From FEB-7 sp963698265 (lineage in GTDB: Bacteria; Pseudomonadota; Gammaproteobacteria; Burkholderiales; Usitatibacteraceae): 64,000 nt of DNA. A model generated the notes under the pieces. That model was not told where the DNA came from, made no database searches, and saw nothing but the letters and a program-made list of their open reading frames with translations. The number at the start of each line of letters is the position of its first letter. Position 1 is the first letter of the stretch. The translations under genes and the position numbers were made by a program. Shown one piece after another: positions 36,032 through 45,016 of this stretch. The stretch is taken from the NCBI GenBank assembly GCA_963698265.1, contig CAVOQC010000004.1, positions 1,187,904 through 1,251,903 on the forward strand. The letters run 5' to 3'.

Positions 36032-37843
36032 CTAGCGCATCGCCGCCCGCCGGGCGGCGACGTCGAGGTCGAGGTACTTGAAGTTCGTGTAGAGGATGGG
36101 GTGCTTCTTGTAGCCCTTCACCCACGGGTACTGCAGGTGATTGAAGATGCGGTGCACGCCGAGGCGCCACGGCGCGTAGGCGAGGAGCAGCCGGTTCATG
36201 TCGCGGTAGAGCGCGTTTCGCTCCGGGCTGTCCGGCACCGCCTGCGAGCCGAGGTAGAGCCGGTCGAACTCCGGCAGCCTGAACCGCGCCTCGTTCGACT
36301 GGCCGGTGTTCGGCCCGTAGAGGAGCTGGAGGAAGTTCTGCGCGTCCGGGTAGTCCGCGATCCAGGCGGAGCCGGCCATCTGGAACTTGCCCACCCGCTT
36401 GTCGTTCAGGAGGTCGGCGAACTGCACCGCCTGCGCCTCCATGCGGACGCCGATGGCGGCCATCGACTTCGACCACAGCTCGGCCAGCTGGCGGTTGGAC
36501 TGGTTGCCCGAATTGTACTTGTAGTCGATCACGAGCGGCCTGCCGTCGGGGCGCTCGCGCCAGCCGTCGCCGTTGCGGTCCGCGTAGCCGAACATGTCGA
36601 GCAGCGCCTTGGCGCGCGCGGGGTCGAAATCCTGCTGGGCCGCACGGAACGCCGGGTCGAATCCCACCACGCCGGGCGGCACTGGGCTCTGGGCGGGGAG
36701 CGCCTGCCCCTTCCTCACGATGCCGATCTCCTGGTCGCGGTCGTGGGCGAGGACCATCGCGCGGCGAAGTGCGACCCGATCGGGGGTGTATCCACCCACG
36801 ACCGGGTCGTCCAGGTTGAAGACGTCGTAGGTGATCTCGGGCTGCTCCTCGCGAAACACCATCACGCCCTGCCGCGCGAGGCCCGGGGCGAGCCTGCCGT
36901 TGGGCAGCACCTGGTCGATGAACTCGAAGGGCGTCTCGTCCAGGAGATCGTGCTCGCGGTTGACGAACGCGAGGAAGCGCGGCTGTTCCTCCTCGATGGG
37001 GTAGATCTCGACGCGGTCGAGCAACGGGAAGCGCTTGCCGCGCAGCGCCTCGATCGCCCGCCGGTCCCACTCGTCGGACGGGTCCGCGAAGCGCGTATCG
37101 AGCTCGTAGCCGCGATGGTTCGGGTTTCGTTCCAGCACGATCTTGGAGCGGCGAACCCAGTCCTTCAGCACGAAGGGGCCCGTGCCCACCGGGTGCGCCA
37201 TGGTGTCGTCGCGATAGGCCTCGATGACCTCCCTCGCCACGGGGACCACGTTGGGCATCGCGAGCACGTAGAGGAAGTTGTAGTCGGGCTCCTTCAGCTT
37301 GAAGCTGATGGTGTAGTCGTCGCGGACCTCGAGCCCGCGGATCCTCGCGTCGTAGTCGAAGCGCCCGCCCTGCTTCTTCGCGGCCTCGGCCAGCTCGTCG
37401 AGCCCCACGAGCTTGTTCTCGAAGAGCCACTCGTAGGGGCTCGCGTACTTCGGGTCGCGAAACCGCTTGATCGAGTACTCGATGTCGCGGGCGACCAGCT
37501 CGCGCCGGCGCCCCTTGAAGGCCGGGTCCTCGGCGAAGAAGATGCCGGGCCGGATGCGGAAGGTGTAGCGCGTGCCGCCCTCCTCCGCCTCGGGTATCGC
37601 CTCGGCGACGAGGGGCACGAGCCGCACGGGCCGGGCGAGGTAGTCGTAGGTGAGGAGCGGCTCGAAGAGGTTCTCGCAGATCCCCACGGAATAGCGGTCG
37701 AAGATGCGCTGCGGGTCGAACCCCGTCTCGGCCGTGCGAAACGCCATCCGGAGCACCTTGCGCTCCATCGCGGCGCCCGCCGGCGCCGCGGCGAGGAGCG
37801 CGCTGGCGAGGAAGGCGGCAAGGAGGGCGAATCGTCGCTTCAA
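36032..37843 (-). CDS. peptide-binding protein of the ABC operon, copy 1 (SBP family 5)
   Basis: A 603-residue periplasmic binding protein (signal ending PAGAA) of the oligopeptide/YejA family. The family blocks are GICENLFEPLLTYDYLARP, the HPVGTGPFVLKDW segment and the C-terminal PWRLGVHRIFNHLQYPWVKGYKKHP. Around residue 430 is a calcium-loop-like DRNGDGWRE motif shared by all three copies in this operon. It is nearest to the permeases, with 29 bases between, and has its own -10 element upstream, so it may be the main receptor. Confidence 0.92.
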   Translation of the reverse strand: MKRRFALLAAFLASALLAAAPAGAAMERKVLRMAFRTAETGFDPQRIFDRYSVGICENLFEPLLTYDYLARPVRLVPLVAEAIPEAEEGGTRYTFRIRPGIFFAEDPAFKGRRRELVARDIEYSIKRFRDPKYASPYEWLFENKLVGLDELAEAAKKQGGRFDYDARIRGLEVRDDYTISFKLKEPDYNFLYVLAMPNVVPVAREVIEAYRDDTMAHPVGTGPFVLKDWVRRSKIVLERNPNHRGYELDTRFADPSDEWDRRAIEALRGKRFPLLDRVEIYPIEEEQPRFLAFVNREHDLLDETPFEFIDQVLPNGRLAPGLARQGVMVFREEQPEITYDVFNLDDPVVGGYTPDRVALRRAMVLAHDRDQEIGIVRKGQALPAQSPVPPGVVGFDPAFRAAQQDFDPARAKALLDMFGYADRNGDGWRERPDGRPLVIDYKYNSGNQSNRQLAELWSKSMAAIGVRMEAQAVQFADLLNDKRVGKFQMAGSAWIADYPDAQNFLQLLYGPNTGQSNEARFRLPEFDRLYLGSQAVPDSPERNALYRDMNRLLLAYAPWRLGVHRIFNHLQYPWVKGYKKHPILYTNFKYLDLDVAARRAAMR

Positions 37844-37875
37844 GCGAGGGGCTTTCGGAGGCGGGCAAATCGCGG

Positions 37876-37881
37876 ATTATA
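37876..37881 (-). promoter_or_regulatory. candidate internal -10 element before binding protein copy 1
   Basis: On the minus strand a perfect TATAAT lies 32 bases before the start of the copy 1 gene, inside the only sizeable gap of the operon (82 bases). No convincing -35 is seen at the usual distance, so activity may depend on an activator. Confidence 0.45.
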
Positions 37882-37925
37882 TCGGCTTGGGGCGCGCGGA
37901 ACGACCGGGCGGGGGCGGGTCGCCT

Positions 37926-39740
37926 TCACTTGAGGATCTTCGCCCGGAGGTCCAGGTCGATGTCGACGTAGCGGTAGGCATCGTGGATGAAGTTGTGCTT
38001 GCGCCAGCCCAGCACCCAGGGCTGGATCATCTGGTTTCGCTTGCGGTGCACGAAGGACTTCCACGGCGCGTAGACCGCCACCAGCCGGACCATCTCCCCG
38101 TAGATGCGCGTTCGCTCCGGGCCGGGGGGGAGTGCTGCGGCCTGCTCGTAGAGCCGGTCGTAGGCCGCGAGCTGGAAGCAGCCGTCGTTGGACGAGCCGC
38201 AGTTCGGCCCGTAGAGGAGCTGCAGGCCGTTTTCCGCGTCCGGGTAGTCGTAGTTCCACGCGAGGTGCCAGTTGGAGAGCTTGCCGAGCTTGGACTTCTT
38301 CCTCAGGTCGGGCCACTTCTCGACCAGCACCTCGACCCGGATGCCGATCGCCTCGATGTTCTTTTTCCAGAGCTGGGTAAAGAGCCGCTCGAGCTGCGAA
38401 GGACCCGTGGCATAGGTGAAGACGAGCGGCTTGCCGTCGGGCTGCTCGCGCCAGCCGTCGCCGTTGCGGTCGCGGTAGTCGAACATGTCCAGGAGCGCCT
38501 TCGCGCGCGCCGGGTCGTAGGACGGACCCAGGTAAAAGTCCGGGTCGTACCCGAGTACGCCCGGCGGCAGGGGCGAGTGCGCCTCGATCGCGGCACCGTT
38601 GCGCACGAGGAAGATCTCCTCGTCCATGTTGTACGCGAGGCTCATCGCCCGGCGAAGCGCGATCCGCTCCGGCGTGTAGCCTCCCCAGACCGGGTCCCGC
38701 ATGTTCCAGTACATGTAGCTCACGTCGATGTCGACGCCGGGGATGTACTTCACGCCCTTCTTCGCGAGCCACGGCGCCGGCCGCTCGTTCGGCAGCGCCA
38801 TGCTCTTGAACTCGTAGGGGAGGTTCACCCAGTCGAGCTCGCCGTTGAGGAACGCAAGCCAGCGCGGCTGCGATTCCTCGATCACCGAGATTTCCACGCG
38901 GTCGACCTGGGGGATGCGCTTGCCCTTCATCTCCCGGTACAGGCGCTGGGAGACGGGATCGTCGGCCGGCGGCTCGGCCTCGTAGTACACCTCGCGAAAC
39001 CCCGGATTGCGCTCGAGGACGATCCTCGAGGAGCGCTTCCACTCCTTCAGGACATAGGGGCCCGTGCCGACGGGGTGGGAGCCGATGTCGGAGCCGTAGC
39101 GCTCCGCGACCTCGCGCGCCTGCGCGCCGAGCGTGGCCATCGCGAGGATGTAGAGGAAGTTGTAGTCGGGCTTGGCGAGCCGGATCCGGAGCGTGTAGCG
39201 GTCCGGCGTCTCCACGCCGCGGATCGGCAGGTCGTAGTCCAGGCGCCCCGCCTTCTTGGCGGCGGCCGCGGCCTCGTCGATGCCCTCGATCCGCCCCTCG
39301 ACGAGCCAGGCGTTGGGCGAGCGGATGGCCGGGTCGATCAGGCGCTTGATCGCGAACTCGTAGTCCTTCGCGGTGAGCTCCCGCCGCTGCCCCCCGAAAG
39401 CCGGGTCGTCGGCGAAATAGATGCCCTTCTGCAGGCGGACGGTGTAGACGCGGCCACCCTCGGTGACCTCCGGCATCGCCTCGGCGGTCTGGGGCTTCAA
39501 CTTGTAGGGCCGCGCGAGCATGTCGTAGGTGAGCGGCGGCTCGAGGATCTCGTCGATGACCGTGTAGGAGTAGGTGTCCGACGCGAAAGCGGGGTCGAAA
39601 TTGGTCTCCGCAATGAGGAACGGGACGCGCAGGACCTTCAGCGGCGCGGCCGCGCCCGCGGCCGGCACGGTGAACGCGAGGACCGCGACGATGAGTGCAC
39701 CGGCGGTCGAGCCGAAGCCCACGGAAGCGGCGGGATGCAT
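37926..39740 (-). CDS. peptide-binding protein of the ABC operon, copy 2 (SBP family 5)
   Basis: A 604-residue periplasmic binding protein related to copies 1 and 3. The signal peptide ends in PAAGAA. The conserved HPVGTGPYVLKEWKRSSRIVL and GYTPERIALRRAMSLAY blocks are present, with the calcium-loop-like DRNGDGWRE. It differs from the others in the C-terminal third (NCGSSNDGCFQLAAYDRLYE), including two Cys that could form a disulfide. It starts 8 bases after copy 3 ends. Different binding specificity is likely but not predictable. Confidence 0.92.
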   Translation of the reverse strand: MHPAASVGFGSTAGALIVAVLAFTVPAAGAAAPLKVLRVPFLIAETNFDPAFASDTYSYTVIDEILEPPLTYDMLARPYKLKPQTAEAMPEVTEGGRVYTVRLQKGIYFADDPAFGGQRRELTAKDYEFAIKRLIDPAIRSPNAWLVEGRIEGIDEAAAAAKKAGRLDYDLPIRGVETPDRYTLRIRLAKPDYNFLYILAMATLGAQAREVAERYGSDIGSHPVGTGPYVLKEWKRSSRIVLERNPGFREVYYEAEPPADDPVSQRLYREMKGKRIPQVDRVEISVIEESQPRWLAFLNGELDWVNLPYEFKSMALPNERPAPWLAKKGVKYIPGVDIDVSYMYWNMRDPVWGGYTPERIALRRAMSLAYNMDEEIFLVRNGAAIEAHSPLPPGVLGYDPDFYLGPSYDPARAKALLDMFDYRDRNGDGWREQPDGKPLVFTYATGPSQLERLFTQLWKKNIEAIGIRVEVLVEKWPDLRKKSKLGKLSNWHLAWNYDYPDAENGLQLLYGPNCGSSNDGCFQLAAYDRLYEQAAALPPGPERTRIYGEMVRLVAVYAPWKSFVHRKRNQMIQPWVLGWRKHNFIHDAYRYVDIDLDLRAKILK

Positions 39741-39748
39741 CGGGCCGT

Positions 39749-41566
39749 CTACCGGCTCGCGGTCGCGAGCACGGGAAGATCGATGTCGATCTGCTTCCAG
39801 AACGCCCGCATCACGGGGTGGCGCTTGAAACCGACGGTCCAGGGCTGCGAGAGGTCCGTGTAGATGCGGTGCACGCCCAGACGCCAGGGCGCGTAGACGA
39901 GGAAAAGCCGGTTCATCTCGCGGTAGATCGCATTGCGCTCCGGGCCGTCCGGCAGGCGCTTGGCCTGCTCGTAGAGGCGGTCGAACTCCGGCCTGCTGAA
40001 GCGCGAATGGTTGGCCTGCCCGGCGTTGGGCCCGTAGAGCATCACGAAGAAGGAATCCGCATCCGGGATGGCCGCGCTCCATCCGAGACCCCACATCTGG
40101 AGCCGGCCCGCCTTGCTCTCCTTGAGGAGATCGGGCCACTTGGCCTTCTTGAACGTCATGTTGATGCCGATGGCGTCCATGTTCTTCTTCCAGTTCTCGT
40201 CGAGCGGCTTTTGCTGCGCGCCCGGTGCGGAGGCGTACTCCACCGTGAAGGGCTTGCACTCCCCGTTGCCGTTGGCGCGCGGGAGGTCGCGCCAGCCGTC
40301 CGCGTCGCAGTCCAGGTAGCCGTACATGTCGAGCAGCGCCTTCGCCTTGGCCGGGTTGTACTCCGTGGCGGTGGAGCGGAAATACGGGTCGTAGCCCAGC
40401 GCGCCGGGCCCGATCGGGCTGTGGGCCGCGATCGCCTGGTTCTTGCGCGGGATGCGGATCTCCGTCCCGACGTCCTGGCCCAGCACGATCGCCCTTCGAA
40501 GCGCCACCTTCTCCGGCTCGTAGCCGCCGACCACCGGGTCCTTCATCCCGAAGTACGAGTACGTGAGCTCCATGCCCGGCGTGCGCTCCATCGTCACGCC
40601 GCGCTTCCTCAGGTTGGCCGCGAGCTGGTTGTTGGGCGTGGCCACGTTGGCGAAGTCGTTGGGCACGCGCTCGAGGAAATCGAGCTCGCTGTTCAGGAAC
40701 GCGAGCCAGCGCGGCTGCGGCTCCTCGATCACGTACACCTCGACCTTGCCCACCATCGGCAGGCGCTTGCCCTTGAGGCGGGCGAGTATCGCCTGGGCGG
40801 TGGCGTCGTCCTCGGCGGGCGTGCCGTCGTAGTACTCCTCGCGGTAATTCGGGTTGGCCTCGAAGACCATCTTCGAGGAGCGCTTCCAGAATTCGAGGCG
40901 GAAGGGGCCGGTGCCCACCGGGTGCTCGGCCACGCGGTCGCCGTAGTGCTCGACGACCTCGCGGGCGACTGCGCAGGTCACGTTGCAGTAGGCGAGGTAG
41001 TAGAGGAAGTTGTAGTTGGGCTGCTTCAGCCGGATCTGGAACGTGTAGCGGTCCAGCGCCCTCAGGCCCTCGGCCACGGCGTCGAAGTCCATCCGGTTGT
41101 TCTTCCGCGCGTCCGCCAGCACCTCGTCCATGCCGACGATCTGGCCCTCGAAGAGGTACAGGTTGGGAGACTTGCGGCGCGGATCGAAGAGCCGCTTGAT
41201 GGAATAGACGTAGTCCTCGGCCGTGAGTTCGCGCTTCGCTCCCTTGAACGCCGAATCGTCCGCGAAGAAGATCCCGGATTTCACGCGCATCGTGTAGAGC
41301 GTCCCGTTTTCCGTCACCTCCGGCATCGCGACGAGCGTGTTCGGGATCAACCTGATGGGGCGCGCCAGGTAGTCGTAGGAAAGCGGTGGGTCGAAGATAT
41401 TGGCGATCACGTTGGACGAATACAGGTCCGAGATCTCGGCCGGGTCGAATCCCGTCTCGGCCACCTCGAAGGCGTAGCGAAACACCCGGGACGGGTCGGC
41501 CGCGACGGCCGGCACGGCGGTGGCCAGGGCGACGCCGAGGAATGCAATGAGGCGCGCGAGCTTCAT
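39749..41566 (-). CDS. peptide-binding protein of the ABC operon, copy 3, first gene (SBP family 5)
   Basis: A 605-residue periplasmic binding protein and the first gene of the operon. The signal peptide is MKLARLIAFLGVALATAVPA. It has the family blocks SYDYLARPIRLIPN, HPVGTGPFRLEFWKRSSKM and the C-terminal PWRLGVHRIYTDLSQPW. The calcium-loop-like segment reads DCDADGWRD. The start has GGAGGA at a good distance. It is divergent from fabI. Compared with copies 1 and 2, the extra Cys pair (YCNVTCAV) near residue 197 is notable. Confidence 0.92.
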   Translation of the reverse strand: MKLARLIAFLGVALATAVPAVAADPSRVFRYAFEVAETGFDPAEISDLYSSNVIANIFDPPLSYDYLARPIRLIPNTLVAMPEVTENGTLYTMRVKSGIFFADDSAFKGAKRELTAEDYVYSIKRLFDPRRKSPNLYLFEGQIVGMDEVLADARKNNRMDFDAVAEGLRALDRYTFQIRLKQPNYNFLYYLAYCNVTCAVAREVVEHYGDRVAEHPVGTGPFRLEFWKRSSKMVFEANPNYREEYYDGTPAEDDATAQAILARLKGKRLPMVGKVEVYVIEEPQPRWLAFLNSELDFLERVPNDFANVATPNNQLAANLRKRGVTMERTPGMELTYSYFGMKDPVVGGYEPEKVALRRAIVLGQDVGTEIRIPRKNQAIAAHSPIGPGALGYDPYFRSTATEYNPAKAKALLDMYGYLDCDADGWRDLPRANGNGECKPFTVEYASAPGAQQKPLDENWKKNMDAIGINMTFKKAKWPDLLKESKAGRLQMWGLGWSAAIPDADSFFVMLYGPNAGQANHSRFSRPEFDRLYEQAKRLPDGPERNAIYREMNRLFLVYAPWRLGVHRIYTDLSQPWTVGFKRHPVMRAFWKQIDIDLPVLATASR

Positions 41567-41643
41567 CTGTTTCGGTCCTCCGAAGTCCGTTGGCGGGGAT
41601 GGGGGCGGGAATGCGATAGAATTCGACCCCGTCCGTCGCCGAA

Positions 41644-41656
41644 AATTGCCGCAATT
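41644..41656. promoter_or_regulatory. perfect 13-base palindrome between fabI and the peptide-uptake operon
   Basis: AATTGC-C-GCAATT sits in the 112-base divergent region, eight bases before the fabI ribosome site (AAAGGA). A -10-like TAGAAT lies upstream at 41617-41622. It looks like a regulator binding site, though no regulator gene is adjacent. Confidence 0.4.
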
Positions 41657-41678
41657 CTACTGGGAAAGGACACCCGAA

Positions 41679-42467
41679 ATGGGGTTCATGCAGGGCAAGC
41701 GCGTCCTCGTCACGGGGATGCTCTCCCGCCGATCCATCGCCTACGGCGTGGCCCGGGCGCTCCACCGCGAGGGCGCGGAGCTCTCCTTCACTTACCAGGG
41801 CGAGGGTATCAAGGATCGCGTGGTCGAACTCGCCCGGGAGTTCGGCGAAGCGCCCATCTATCCTTGCGACGTCGCGGACGACGCCCAGATCGACGCCCTG
41901 TTCGCGAGCCTGGCCGCGCGCTGGGACGGCCTGGACGGCCTCGTGCACGCGATCGCCTTCGCGCCCCGGGAGGCCCTGAAGGGGGAGTTCCACGAAAGCG
42001 TCACCCGGGAGTCCTTCCGGATCGCCCACGACATTTCGAGCTACAGCCTCGCGGCCCTGGCCAGGGGTGCGGCCCCGCTCATGAAGGGGCGCCACGGGTC
42101 GATCATCACGCTCTCCTACCTGGGCTCCACGCGCTCCATCCCCCGCTACAACGTCATGGGGCTCGCCAAGGCGAGCCTCGAGGCCTGCGTGCGCTACCTG
42201 GCCGCGGGCCTGGGACCCCAGGGCATCCGCGTGAATGCGATCTCCGCGGGTCCGATCAAGACGCTCGCGGCCGCCGGGATCGGCGATTTCGGGAAGATCT
42301 TCCGCTTCGTCGAGAAGAATGCGCCGCTGCGCCGGAACGTGACGGCCGAAGAGGTCGGAAACGTGGCCGCCTTCCTGCTCTCGGACCTCGCCAGCGGGAT
42401 CACCGGCGAGGTCACCTACGTGGACGCGGGGTTCAGCACGACCACGGCCGGCCTGGGCGAGGACTAG
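41679..42467 (+). CDS. fabI: enoyl-[acyl-carrier-protein] reductase (NADH), FabI
   Basis: FabI catalyses the last reduction in each fatty acid elongation cycle. The 262-residue protein begins GFMQGKRVLVTGMLSRRSIAYG, the FabI nucleotide-binding start that differs from other SDRs. It has the catalytic Tyr-x6-Lys pair in RYNVMGLAKASLE and the HAIAFAP substrate segment. The ATG at 41679 is preceded by AAAGGA. It is convergent with ppiD. Confidence 0.95.
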   Translation: MGFMQGKRVLVTGMLSRRSIAYGVARALHREGAELSFTYQGEGIKDRVVELAREFGEAPIYPCDVADDAQIDALFASLAARWDGLDGLVHAIAFAPREALKGEFHESVTRESFRIAHDISSYSLAALARGAAPLMKGRHGSIITLSYLGSTRSIPRYNVMGLAKASLEACVRYLAAGLGPQGIRVNAISAGPIKTLAAAGIGDFGKIFRFVEKNAPLRRNVTAEEVGNVAAFLLSDLASGITGEVTYVDAGFSTTTAGLGED

Positions 42468-42495
42468 CCGGGGTTCCCAGCCCCGCCCGCGGGAC

Positions 42496-44403
42496 CTAGG
42501 AGCCGGGCTTGCGTTCGAGGGCTTCCTTGCGCACTTCCACCCCGATTCGCGCCCGCAGGCTCCTCAACGCGGACTCAAGCTCGCTCGCGGCGACCGTCTG
42601 ACGCAGCTGCTCCGCGAGGCCCTTGCGCTTCGCTTCGTCGATGGACTCGATGTCGATCACCTTGGTGATGCGCACCAGCGAGTAGCCCGCAGGCGTGGCG
42701 ACCCCGACCACGGCAGGGAGCTTTTTCGCGTCGGCGCGGAAGATCTTGTCCAGCACCTGCGGGGAGAGCCCGCCGGGCTTCTGGCGGCTCACGGCGAGCG
42801 GCTCGGGCCACTTGAGCCCGGCATCCTTGCCCTCGGCGGCGGCCTTCAGTTTCGCCTCGCCATCGGCGCTCGCGCGCTTCAGGGCCTCGTCGCGCTTGTA
42901 CCGGCTTTCGATAACCGCACGCACGGACTCGAACGGCCGTTGGTCCGCCGCCTTGTGCTCGATCACCCGCGCGGCCACCAGTACGCTCGGAGCCACCTCG
43001 ATGGCGGCGGTGTTGCGCTTCGACTGGATGGTGTTGTCCGAAAAGATCTCCGCGAGGAGCTTCGGGTTGGAGAGGAGCGGCGGCGCTCCGGCATTCTTGG
43101 AGAACCAGCCCGATGGCTGGATGGCCAGCTTGAAAGTGTCCGCCGCGGGCTTCAGGCTCGTCGACTGCTCGTAGACCATGTTCGTGAGGCCCTCGGCGAT
43201 CTCCGCGAACCGGCGGGCGGCCGCGCCCTTCTTGATTTCCGCCTCGATCTCCGGGGAGGCCTCGGCGAGGCTCTTGCCCTTCTCCGGCTTCACGTCGGTC
43301 ACGCGGATCACGTGGTAGCCGAAGTCCGAGAGCACCGGTCCCACGATCTCGTCCTTCTTCGCCGCGAACGCCGCGTCCTCGAAGGGCTTGACCATCGCGC
43401 CGCGCGCGAAGAAGCCCAAGTCGCCGCCCTGCGCGGCGGAGCCGGGGTCCTGCGACTGCTTCATCGCGGCCTGCGCGAACCCCGCCGGCTTCGCCTTCAG
43501 CGCCGCCGCGAGTTCCGCCGCCTTCGTCTCGATGGCCTTCTTCTCGGGCTGCGTGGCGTCTGGCTTCACCGAGAGCAGGATGTGGCTCGCGCGCCGCTCC
43601 TCGCGCTGCACGAAGCGCGACTTGTTCGATTCGTAGAATTTCCGCACGTCCTCCGGGTCCACCGGCGACCGGGCCGCCAGCGCGTCGAGCGAGAGCTCGA
43701 CGTACTCGACGCGCACCTGCTCGGGAACGGCGAATTCAACGGCCCGGGCGTCGTAGTACGCCTTCAGGTCGCTCTCGGCCGGCTTCACTTCGGCCAGGAA
43801 CGTCTCCGGGCCCACGTTCACGACGCTCACCTCGCGGCTCTGTTCCGACAGGCGAATGAACCCCTCCAAGGTCGTGCGCGGCACGATCGCGGTCTGCACG
43901 ATCGCGTCGCGATAGCGCGCGAGCCGCATGTCCTCGCGCAGGCGTTCGTCGAGGCCCACGACGCTGTAGCCCTGCGAACGGGCGATGGCCTCGTAGCGCT
44001 CCCGGGAGAATTTTCCGCCTTCCTGGAAGGCGGACTCGGCCGTGATGCGCTCGCGCAGTTGCTTGTCGTCGATTCGCACGCCCGCGCGCTCTGCGCCGAG
44101 CGCGATCAAGCGCTCGTTGATCACGCGGTCGAGGACGCCTCGCCGCAGGTCAGGATTCTCCATGAGGGAGGCATCGAAGTTTCGCCCGAACTGCGCCTGG
44201 AGCGTTTCCTGCTGCTGCCGCAGCGCCTGGTCGAAGTCGCCCTGGCTCACCCGCAGCTGGCCCACGGTGGCGATCGTGTCGCCGCCCAAGGGAGTGCGGA
44301 AGTAGTAGTCGATGCCGAAAAGGCCGAAGGGAACGATGAGGAAGATCGCGAAGAAGTACTTGACGATCTTGTACTGGATCAGGTTTCGGATCTGGACGAG
44401 CAT
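42496..44403 (-). CDS. ppiD: inner-membrane periplasmic chaperone/peptidyl-prolyl isomerase PpiD
   Basis: A 635-residue membrane-anchored folding factor that helps proteins leaving the Sec translocon. One N-terminal helix (about residues 14-32, in YFFAIFLIVPFGLFG) anchors it. The SurA-like N-terminal chaperone region follows, then a parvulin domain around residues 255-355 (RASHILLSVKPDA ... GGDLGFFARGAMVKPFEDAAF ... FGYHVIRV). I choose the ATG at 44403, with AGAGG upstream; an earlier in-frame ATG lies among the terminator and leader sequences and would place extra residues before the anchor. It is downstream of hupB and the tRNA genes, as in other betaproteobacteria. Confidence 0.92.
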   Translation of the reverse strand: MLVQIRNLIQYKIVKYFFAIFLIVPFGLFGIDYYFRTPLGGDTIATVGQLRVSQGDFDQALRQQQETLQAQFGRNFDASLMENPDLRRGVLDRVINERLIALGAERAGVRIDDKQLRERITAESAFQEGGKFSRERYEAIARSQGYSVVGLDERLREDMRLARYRDAIVQTAIVPRTTLEGFIRLSEQSREVSVVNVGPETFLAEVKPAESDLKAYYDARAVEFAVPEQVRVEYVELSLDALAARSPVDPEDVRKFYESNKSRFVQREERRASHILLSVKPDATQPEKKAIETKAAELAAALKAKPAGFAQAAMKQSQDPGSAAQGGDLGFFARGAMVKPFEDAAFAAKKDEIVGPVLSDFGYHVIRVTDVKPEKGKSLAEASPEIEAEIKKGAAARRFAEIAEGLTNMVYEQSTSLKPAADTFKLAIQPSGWFSKNAGAPPLLSNPKLLAEIFSDNTIQSKRNTAAIEVAPSVLVAARVIEHKAADQRPFESVRAVIESRYKRDEALKRASADGEAKLKAAAEGKDAGLKWPEPLAVSRQKPGGLSPQVLDKIFRADAKKLPAVVGVATPAGYSLVRITKVIDIESIDEAKRKGLAEQLRQTVAASELESALRSLRARIGVEVRKEALERKPGS

Positions 44404-44443
44404 GGCGATCTGTGCCTCTTGCCCGGTATCCGGGCGTTCAAGC

Positions 44444-44472
44444 AAAAAGGGCGAACCCGCACGGGTTCGCCC
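44444..44472 (-). terminator. Rho-independent terminator of the tRNA transcript
   Basis: GGGCGAACCCG (44449-44459) pairs perfectly with CGGGTTCGCCC (44462-44472). On the minus strand T5 follows directly (complement of 44444-44448). It ends transcription after tRNA-Asp and before ppiD. Confidence 0.9.
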
Positions 44473-44480
44473 TGGTGGAC

Positions 44481-44557
44481 TGGCGGAGTGGACGGGACTC
44501 GAACCCGCGACCCCCGGCGTGACAGGCCGGTATTCTAACCAACTGAACTACCACTCC
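44481..44557 (-). tRNA. tRNA-Asp (GTC)
   Basis: A 77-base tRNA with encoded CCA. The acceptor stem is GGAGTGG paired with CCACTCC, the anticodon loop reads CTGTCAC with anticodon GTC, and the T arm contains GGTTCGAGTCC. It follows tRNA-Val on the same strand. Confidence 0.97.
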
Positions 44558-44620
44558 TTAGGCGATTCTGGCCACCGCGTGCGCCGCTCTCGCGGGCCCG
44601 GTGGCGCGACCGGCGACTGC

Positions 44621-44696
44621 TGGTGGGTGCTGAGGGGCTCGAACCCCCGACTTTCGCCTTGTAAGGGCGACGCTCTACCAACTGAGCTAAGCACCC
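44621..44696 (-). tRNA. tRNA-Val (TAC)
   Basis: A 76-base tRNA with encoded CCA. The acceptor stem is GGGTGCT paired with AGCACCC, the anticodon loop reads CTTACAA with anticodon TAC, and the T arm contains GGTTCGAGCC. It lies between hupB and tRNA-Asp. Confidence 0.97.
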
Positions 44697-44713
44697 GGCA
44701 CCCGGGAAGCCCG

Positions 44714-44986
44714 TCAGTTTAGCGCATCGCGCAGTGCTTTTCCAGCGCGGAACTTGGGCACCTTGGCAGCCTTGATCTTGATGGGGGCCCCGGTACGCGG
44801 GTTGCGCCCCGACCGCGAGGCGCGCTTGCCCACGTGGAAAGTGCCGAAGCCCACCAGGCTCACGGTGCCGCCCTTGCGCAGCGAAGTCCTGATCGCCGCC
44901 AGCGCCCCTTCGAGCGCGCGGCCCGCGGCGGCCTTGGAGATGTCGGCGCTCTTGGCGATCGCCTCGATGAGATCCGATTTGTTCAC
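44714..44986 (-). CDS. hupB: DNA-binding protein HU-beta
   Basis: A 90-residue nucleoid protein that bends DNA non-specifically. It starts at a GTG (44986) with NKSDLIEAIA. The beta-arm signature GFGTFHVGKRASRSGRNPRTG carries the intercalating Pro. The C-terminal helix ends AGKALRDALN. It lies 30 bases after lon, and the lon-hupB order is conserved in proteobacteria. Confidence 0.97.
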   Translation of the reverse strand: MNKSDLIEAIAKSADISKAAAGRALEGALAAIRTSLRKGGTVSLVGFGTFHVGKRASRSGRNPRTGAPIKIKAAKVPKFRAGKALRDALN

Positions 44987-45016
44987 GTCTTGCTCCCTGG
45001 AGAGACTTCGAATGGA

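Noticed and set aside
37926..42095. 1389-codon minus-strand frame joining two binding proteins
   Set aside because: Only the part from the ATG at 39740 is a real gene; upstream of it the frame is out of register with copy 3, which has its own start and stop.
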